Assembly (NCBI GenBank): GCA_029210225.1
Contig: JARGOJ010000490.1
Location: forward strand, 1 to 6,826
Direction: 5' to 3'
Source: Planctomycetota bacterium
GTDB lineage: Bacteria > Planctomycetota > J058 > JARGOJ01
Length of the DNA stretch: 6,826 bases
Below are positions 1 through 5,100 of this stretch, piece by piece. Position 1 is the stretch's first letter. Each line of letters begins with the position of its first letter. Made by a program: the position numbers and the translations under genes. The notes under the pieces were generated by a model that was not told the DNA's origin, did not search any database, and worked only from the letters and a program-made list of their open reading frames with translations.

Positions 1-2
1 TT

Positions 3-281
3 GAACCCAAAGCCGTGTTTATAGAGAACATTGTGAAATCTGGTGATAATCTGGCCAAAATTGAGATTGTGGGCGCGAAAAATGGGGCCAAGGACATCCT
101 TGAGGCCGCGGTTGTGAATGGCCCGGCGAAGGTGACCCTTAAGTTTGATGGGCCACGTTGCTTTTTGATTGTTGAGGCGACGAAAGACTGCGGCAAGGGC
201 GACTTCCAGAAGGCGTCTATTGTGGTTAAGACGAGCGTTGACGGTCAAAAAGTGATCAAGATTCCCTTCTTATCTCGCTAA
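3..281 (+). CDS. C-terminal part of a protein with a DUF1573/ASH-like Ig-type domain (5' end outside window)
   Basis: The frame is open from the left edge (first whole codon at base 3) to a TAA at 279-281, so about 92 residues of a longer protein are visible. A GTG at base 15 could be a start, but codons before it stay open and the fold pattern begins at the edge (EPKAVFIENIV), so I treat it as internal. The visible part alternates short hydrophobic beta-strands with turns and ends in IVVKTSVDGQKVIKIPFLSR. That ending resembles the last strands of DUF1573/ASH (HYDIN-like) Ig domains, which typically close with a 'tTnd...i.IPv' pattern. Two cysteines (in PRCF and KDCG) are present. Such domains occur in exported proteins of Planctomycetes and Bacteroidetes and rarely have a known role. 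The domain assignment is by eye and tentative; that it is a real coding end is supported by the terminator that follows about 40 bases downstream. Confidence 0.65.
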   Translation, partial: EPKAVFIENIVKSGDNLAKIEIVGAKNGAKDILEAAVVNGPAKVTLKFDGPRCFLIVEATKDCGKGDFQKASIVVKTSVDGQKVIKIPFLSR

Positions 282-320
282 CAATTCACGTGTCCGTTAT
301 CGCTGTGCTGGGTCGAAACA

Positions 321-370
321 AAAGAAGCCTGCTTGGAGAACAAATTCGTTCCGAGCAGGCTTTCTTTTTT
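321..370. terminator. Bidirectional intrinsic terminator between convergent genes
   Basis: A long inverted repeat has AGCCTGCT (326-333) pairing with AGCAGGCT (354-361). The stem continues inward through TGGA/TTCC with one G-T wobble, and outward through AAGA/TCTT with a one-base slip. On the plus strand it runs directly into TTTCTTTTTT. On the minus strand it is followed by a T-rich stretch (CTTCTTTTGTTT). It lies between the stop of the plus-strand gene (281) and the stop of the minus-strand lipoprotein gene (389), so it can end both transcripts. Confidence 0.9.
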
Positions 371-388
371 GAATTCGACTTCAGAAGA

Positions 389-1729
389 TCATCTGAAGGT
401 TGGAATGATCGCGTCTAGAGCAGCGTTTCCGCCTTGGAGACTGACGATTGAAAACAGGACGCTGTCACCATCCCCTGGACGACGCGCCATGTAGTTAGGA
501 GTGTCTGTGAAGGCAACGGTCGACCGGGGTGATGGGACAGGTGTTGAGACGTTGTCGACAAGTTGCCCAGTATTCCGGTTGTAGATGACGATACGGCGAT
601 CACCTTGCAATTGCTGATAGACAAAGTCGCCTGTCGCATTGACCGAAACGGGGTTGCTGAAGTTTGAACCCACGCTGCTCTCGGTGGTACCGAAGGTCTG
701 GCTGAAGGTGTTGTTGACAACGTCAATCTCATGAACGCGGACCATACCACCCTGAGGATTGGTTCCGATGTAACCACGAGTTCCCTGGTCGTTCACGATC
801 ACTTTTCCGACGGGGTTTGTGATGCCAAGATCGACGTTGGTGACGCTCATCATTGTTGTTGGATTGAAGACTTCAACAGAGCCTGTCAGCTCAGTGAAGT
901 TGGCCATGCTTCCGCCATCGCAGGTCACATAGAGGAGTGGACCTTGGCCTTGACCATTATCGAAGACAGATATTGAGCTCGGATTGAAACGAGTTGTGAA
1001 GAGGGTTGCTGATTGGGTCACGCCAATTGGGCTTGTGGTCAGGTCGAGGTCGTAAACGACGAGAGCACCTGGGTTCACAACGGGGAAGCTTTGAGTGTTG
1101 GAGAAGCCAACGAAGAGCTTCACGACACCATTAATCTCGAAAGCTGCCGCGCCAACAGGAAAATTCGCGTTGTAAGGTGCAGTGACTGCTTGACCGTCAG
1201 AATCAACGGCTCCTGCCAAGGGTGTGATCTGAAGGAGGTTTCCTGAGGATAGATCAATGGGGCGAAGATCGTTGCTATCGTTAATCGTAGATGGATTAAA
1301 GAGATAGATAATGGAGTTGTTTCCCGTGAGGTTATCTGAGGCGCAGATATAGGCGTTATCAGAGTTCACAAAGTTGATATTGGAGATAACACTTTTGCCA
1401 GAGCTTCCTGGAAGAATGACCGGTGTGCCATTGGTTCTGAAGACATTGGTGGTGCTGATATCGAGCTTGTAGAGCGCGGCGTCGAATCCGGTGTTGTATC
1501 CGACGAAGAGAGCGTTCGGAACGAAGGAGCTGGTCAAGGCCGACTGTGGTCCTGGAAAGTTATTGCTTCCAACCGCGGGAGAAAAGTCGGTGAATGCGTT
1601 CGCGGTGGTCGTAGTGAACTGACCTGGTGCGACCGCGCCTCCTCCACCACTGCTACTGCTACCACCGCAGGCGGTCATCGTTAAGAGCAGGAGACCTGCG
1701 AGTTGAGCTTGGAAAGGGATGTGTCTCAT
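389..1729 (-). CDS. Predicted lipoprotein, seven-bladed beta-propeller, under a cobalamin riboswitch (BtuG-like by architecture)
   Basis: 446 residues. The N-terminus is a lipoprotein signal: Arg2/His3, a hydrophobic core (LAGLLLLTMTA), then Cys21 in the box MTAC. Met at -3 is unusual but tolerated. A flexible Gly/Ser linker (residues 22-31) follows, as in anchored lipoproteins. From about residue 70 the chain shows seven repeats of a strand, a gap, then a strand ending like 'vyD..T', near 72-92, 125-148, 203-232, 264-292, 318-338, 368-388 and 411-431 (examples: LYKLDIST, LVVYDLDLTT, VEVFNPTT, IVIYNRNTG). This is the YVTN/YncE style of seven-bladed propeller. No enzymatic motif is visible. 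The ATG at 1729 is favoured because GAGGA sits just upstream and it gives a complete signal peptide. The gene is preceded by a B12 riboswitch and followed by a terminator, so it appears to be monocistronic. By analogy with BtuG of Bacteroides (a propeller lipoprotein that captures cobalamin at the cell surface), a role in corrinoid capture is a reasonable inference. A structural or unrelated binding role remains possible. The coding call is secure; the function is not. Confidence 0.85.
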   Translation of the reverse strand: MRHIPFQAQLAGLLLLTMTACGGSSSSGGGGAVAPGQFTTTTANAFTDFSPAVGSNNFPGPQSALTSSFVPNALFVGYNTGFDAALYKLDISTTNVFRTNGTPVILPGSSGKSVISNINFVNSDNAYICASDNLTGNNSIIYLFNPSTINDSNDLRPIDLSSGNLLQITPLAGAVDSDGQAVTAPYNANFPVGAAAFEINGVVKLFVGFSNTQSFPVVNPGALVVYDLDLTTSPIGVTQSATLFTTRFNPSSISVFDNGQGQGPLLYVTCDGGSMANFTELTGSVEVFNPTTMMSVTNVDLGITNPVGKVIVNDQGTRGYIGTNPQGGMVRVHEIDVVNNTFSQTFGTTESSVGSNFSNPVSVNATGDFVYQQLQGDRRIVIYNRNTGQLVDNVSTPVPSPRSTVAFTDTPNYMARRPGDGDSVLFSIVSLQGGNAALDAIIPTFR

Positions 1730-1733
1730 GGAA

Positions 1734-1738
1734 TCCTC
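1734..1738 (-). promoter_or_regulatory. Ribosome binding site of the propeller lipoprotein gene
   Basis: On the minus strand GAGGA precedes the ATG at 1729 with the four-base spacer TTCC, which supports this start. The overlapping ATG at 1740 reads ATG AGG ATT CCA TGA and stops after four codons, so it is not the start. The sequence TGAGGA here is complementary to TCCTCA in the leader (1888-1883), which could matter for translational control. Confidence 0.6.
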
Positions 1739-1757
1739 ATGCCAACATGGGCTTAGA

Positions 1758-1792
1758 CTTGTTTGGAAATGCCTCTCGATTTCCAGAACAAG
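1758..1792 (-). other. 13-bp hairpin in the leader just upstream of the ribosome binding site
   Basis: On the minus strand CTTGTT (1792-1787) pairs with AACAAG (1763-1758), and TGGAAAT (1785-1779) with ATTTCCA (1770-1764). A single bulged C at 1786 and an eight-base loop CGAGAGGC complete it. The stem ends 19 bases before the GAGGA ribosome binding site and is not followed by a U-run, so it is not an intrinsic terminator. It may stabilise the transcript, present or shield the ribosome binding site, or take part in the riboswitch output. The pairing is directly visible; the role is unknown. Confidence 0.6.
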
Positions 1793-1881
1793 GGATAACG
1801 TAGTTCACGTGCGTAGAACGGCACTCACGTGGTCTATCGTTCGAGTGAGAGAACTCTTGGGGAGATGGGGAGGGGTTGCGA

Positions 1882-1907
1882 CTGAGGAAACAAGAATTTG
1901 TTCTCAG
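1882..1907 (-). other. Leader hairpin whose 5' arm can also pair with riboswitch P2
   Basis: CTGAGAACAA (1907-1898) pairs with TTGTT (1893-1889) and CTCAG (1886-1882) around the loop ATTC, leaving two bases (TC) bulged. The same ten bases are a perfect complement of TTGTTCTCAG at 2087-2078, which contains the 3' arm of aptamer stem P2. The two pairings exclude each other, as expected of a switching element, but this is read from the sequence only. Confidence 0.5.
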
Positions 1908-1945
1908 AGGCCCTCCGCATTACCCGTGGGAGTGGTCCTTGGTCA

Positions 1946-2105
1946 AAGATCAGTCGGTCTCCTGGCTTCGGATCGGCCCTCTATCGCGCCTTCCCAGTTG
2001 TCAGAGCAACTAGTGGCAGTCAGCGATATCGGTCCCCGTTACAGTGGCGGGCCCGCAGCGGTTTTTCACCGCTTTCCCTGAGAACAAAGCGTTCTCACTG
2101 ATCTT
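1946..2105 (-). promoter_or_regulatory. Cobalamin (B12) riboswitch aptamer
   Basis: The minus strand carries the family's hallmarks in order. P1 is AAGATCAGT (2105-2097) with ACTGATCTT (1954-1946), a 9-bp perfect pairing that closes the element. P2 is TGAGAAC (2097-2091) with GTTCTCA (2085-2079); base 2097 can serve either stem. Next comes the core GGGAAAGCGGTG (from 2078) with the short hairpin GCGGTGAAAAACCGC. This is followed by GGGCCCGCCACTGTAACGGG, which matches the conserved 'CCCGC-ACTGTAA' segment. A variable stem region (about 2034-1972) follows, then the B12 box GAAGCCAGGAGACCG (1969-1955). These match Rfam Cobalamin (RF00174) as I know it, with an aptamer of ordinary but compact size. 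The element points toward the lipoprotein gene at 1729, the only gene downstream before a terminator. B12 riboswitches usually reduce expression of uptake or synthesis genes when adenosyl- or methylcobalamin is abundant; the direction here is inferred. Confidence 0.95.
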
Positions 2106-2115
2106 GTACAAATTT

Positions 2116-2169
2116 TAAGTCTGGTTTTCCTCTCGGTCCTCGAATCAGGGCGAGAGTCTACCAGACTTA
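2116..2169 (-). other. Long two-part stem-loop between the TPR/PQQ gene and the riboswitch (possible terminator)
   Basis: On the minus strand TAAGTCTGGT (2169-2160) pairs perfectly with ACCAGACTTA (2125-2116). After a small internal loop, CTCTCG (2156-2151) pairs with CGAGAG (2135-2130). It begins 22 bases after the stop codon of the large minus-strand gene and ends 10 bases before riboswitch stem P1. It is followed by AAATTTG rather than a clean U-run, so terminator function is uncertain. A smaller hairpin, TGAAAGA/TCTTTCA around AAA, sits at 2194-2178 and includes the stop codon. The position suggests 3'-end formation or transcript protection for the large gene. Confidence 0.5.
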
Positions 2170-2191
2170 TCCATATTTGAAAGATTTTCTT

Positions 2192-5100
2192 TCACTTGGG
2201 CTTTTTGGGGCTTTTACCTTTCGCTGCAAAGACATGAATGACTCCGTCGTTGTCAACAAGCACAAGGCCCCAGGGGTTGACGAGGATTTTTCCGTCGAGC
2301 ATTGGCTTGCCATTTTGATCGCTTTGCGGAGCAGCGAGCTTGTATTGAAAGACTCGTTTTCCGGTGTCGGGATCGAGGACCAAGAATTGTTTGCCTCGTG
2401 CGGCGATCCAGCTTCCGAGAGTGTCGAGCTTCATCGCGCCGGTGTATTGAGGAGCGTTTGTATTCGATCCCCCATATCTGCGAGAGCTGTAGGAGCCGGA
2501 GGTCGTGGACGACGAGCTTTTCTTTTTGGTGGCGCCAAGCTCGCTGAGGCTATTGAAGCTCTCTTGATAGATGACCTCACCGCTTTTCGGAGCGACGCAA
2601 ACGAATTCATCGATGCCAGGAATGAGCACCTGCTTATCAACGATATGAGCGGGTCCAGCGGGCTTTTGTTTGAGGACCACTTCGTGGAGAAGCTTGTCTT
2701 GGTCGAGGTCGACGACTTGAAAGCCGTTACCAAGGACGACATAGAGTTTCTTGGAATAGACAGAAACAAAGGGGGAACCTGCGTAGAAGCGAGCAGCCAT
2801 CACTTTTCCGGTGGCGAGATCGTAGGCGACGACGCTGCCTTTGTGATTGTGGAGAACGACGACGTTGTCAGAAATCCATAGCTCTGGGGCTTCCGGATCG
2901 ATAGTGGGCTGTGATCCGTAGCGACTGCCTGTTCCGTAGTTGTATTGAAGATTGACCCGTGGCGTTCCTGCTGGGGGGACCTTGTAGAGAGTCGCTGCGT
3001 TCGCGCCGCTGTAGCGGACAGGCCCGGAGGAATAGCTGGAGTAGCTGCGTCCTTTTTTGGTCTGAGGAGAGGCTTTTAGGGCCGTTTTTGTGCCCTTCTT
3101 TGTTTTTCGGGTCTCGTTCTTTGAGGACGCGGCGGCGGTAATGTTTGCACCGATCCAGAGTCGCTTTCCGCTTTCTGCGAGGAGGGCGAAAACTTGGTCG
3201 CCTCGGGCGATGAGCAGTCGATCTTGTTTGCCTTTGACGAGCTGAAGTCGGGCGAGGCCAAACTGTCCCAAGTCTGAGGCTTGCCAGAGGCATTCGCCGG
3301 TGAGTGGGTTGAGGGCAACACATTCACCATTAGAGAAGAGCGCGAAGACTCTTTCTTGGGACACTTCCAAGGCGAGGACGCTCACTGTTTTAGTGGATTG
3401 GGCGGCTTGGCTGGTGCTCTCTTGATTGTCGCCGTATTTCCAAAGGGCGTGGCCAGTTCTTGGGGAGATCGCTTGAACGGAGTTGCTGGCGACGAAGAGG
3501 CGTCCTCCCATCGCCTTGATGACGGTGAGCCCTGTGACTTTGCGCTTCCAGACAATGTCTGGGTCGCTGGTCATTTGTTGTTTCTGAGGAGTCAAGGATT
3601 GCGGATAAGAGGCGACTCCGAGGGTGCCGTTGTAATAGTAGTAGTTGCTTGGGCGTTTGAGGTTGTAAACGATAGAGCTTGCGGGAGTGAGCTTGCCTAT
3701 CTCGAAGCGGGCGGCGCTCATTTTGGACTGACGTTCACCGGAGCCCCGTTTGAAGAGACGTTTGAGGTGCACTGCGATCAGATGATTTTTGCCCTGGGCA
3801 AAGAAGAGTCGCTGACCATAGAGGACCGGATCGACGTCACGAACAATCTTCTTAACTCGGGTGTTTGTCGTTCCGTAGCGGGTTCGGAAGCTACGGCGAG
3901 GTCTCGTTTCGAGTTGTTTTGGTGGTGATTGGGTCGTCTCACCGAGGGCGTTGCGACATTGATCCTCGAGTTTTTTGAGGACCGAGGCGAGGGGGTCTGC
4001 ACCTTCCCGGGGTTTCGTTTGGTTGATGCTATCTAAGAGCCAGAGGGCTTCTTCAAAGTGCTTTCTTTTGACGAGCTTTTGAACGCGCTTTAGGTTGGTT
4101 TGACGAGCCTGAGGGGCGAAGGGGAAGAGTCGGGACAGGCGGTTAAGCAGGTCCTTATCCTTCTGCTTCATGGCGACCTCAAGGAGCTCTTGTCCTCGGG
4201 GGGCTAATTCACTTTGATAGATTTCGTAGGCTTTTCCGGATATGCGTTGAAGCCATGCAGAGGCGAGCAGGCTTGCTCGAACCTTGGCATCTCCAACGAT
4301 AACCCACTCCTTGCGATAGCGCCCGATGCCACCTTGGAGGATCTCAAGCGCGTTGAGGGCGTCGGGGCTATCTAGCTTTAAGACTGCGCCGAGCAATTGA
4401 GAGCGGGCGCGGGATTCAGCGTTGGAGGCGAGGTTTCGAGACTCGGCGGCGCAGGCTGCTGCTTCAACGAACTTGTGTCTGGCAGCGAGCTTCTCGGAGC
4501 GCTTGAGCAGCAGTTCGTAGAGGTCGTCGCGAGCTTGCTCCAAGTCGGAAGAGTTGACTCCCGATTGAACGAAGCGACGGTATGTTTTCAGGAGTTCAAG
4601 TTCTTGGGCTTCGCGTTTGAGGTGTCTACGAATCAATTCAATGGCAAGCCAGTGCCGGCGTCCGTCCCGGGGTTCTTGAATGACGGCTTTTTGGGCGGCT
4701 TCGAGGGCGGCTTTTTTGTCGCCCAATTCACCGAAACGCCGAGCGAGGTCTGAGAACACAGGGGCATTGGCGGGGGCGGCGGCGAGCACCATTTTGAAGA
4801 TCTTGAGGGCTTCTTTGTTGTGCTTGCGGCGGTTCTGCGCGATTCCCTCGGCGAGAGCATAGCGCCAGCGATGACCGGGGTCGAGGCGTGATAACTCACG
4901 TAGAGCAGAGAAGGCCTTGAGCACATCTCCCTTATTTCCTTTTGCGCCGGAGTAAAGCGGGACCAAGGCGCGAAGGTAGTAAACGCGCGGCGGGAGTTTT
5001 TCACCGAGAGCTGTTTTGGGAACTTCGGCGGTCTTCTCTCCAGCGGCGTACCTTGCGGCATAACCTAGCGGAGGAGGCCCGCCTGCGGCTTCTTCAAGAA

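Larger units (their letters stand above)
1730..1945 (-). promoter_or_regulatory. Structured 5' leader / likely expression platform between riboswitch and lipoprotein gene
   Basis: About 216 nt separate the aptamer from the start codon. In transcript order I see three main elements. (a) A bulged hairpin at 1938-1909 (GG, CC, CTCC against GGAG, GG, CC; 12-nt loop with GGG) lies where class-I cobalamin riboswitches often place the P13 hairpin whose loop docks onto L5. (b) A hairpin lies at 1907-1882. (c) A C-rich, G-poor run at about 1880-1858 precedes further pairing between AGTTC (1855-1851) and GAACT (1806-1802) and a strong hairpin at 1792-1758. None of these is followed by a U-tract, so attenuation by a classical intrinsic terminator is not apparent. 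Control at translation or by Rho is more likely, as an inference. No convincing gene lies in this stretch. Confidence 0.5.

Noticed and set aside
1834..1920. Possible 28-codon leader peptide on the minus strand (ATG at 1920, TAG at 1834-1836)
   Set aside because: No convincing ribosome binding site, its start lies in the loop of a predicted P13-like hairpin, and it overlaps the structured leader; the composition is not protein-like.
1719..2081. 120-codon plus-strand open frame across the intergenic region
   Set aside because: It runs antisense through the riboswitch and its conserved boxes, with an unconvincing protein sequence; it is a chance frame.
2112..2140. Sigma70-type promoter for the riboswitch transcript (TAAAAT at 2117-2112 as -10)
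   Set aside because: The -10-like hexamer has no acceptable -35 at the right distance (AGGACC), and it overlaps the stem-loop; not strong enough to call.
2177..2881. 234-codon plus-strand open frame opposite the propeller part of the large gene
   Set aside because: It is antisense to a well-supported repeat protein and its openness follows from codon bias on the other strand; no domain pattern is visible.
2192..3860. A true PQQ-dependent dehydrogenase
   Set aside because: Only the PQQ-type structural repeat is present; no adjacent cysteine pair, metal-ligand or catalytic aspartate motif is seen, and the Trp signature decays in later blades.
3281..3928. 215-codon plus-strand open frame opposite the large gene
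   Set aside because: Same reasoning: it mirrors the real gene, has no recognisable domain and no independent signals.
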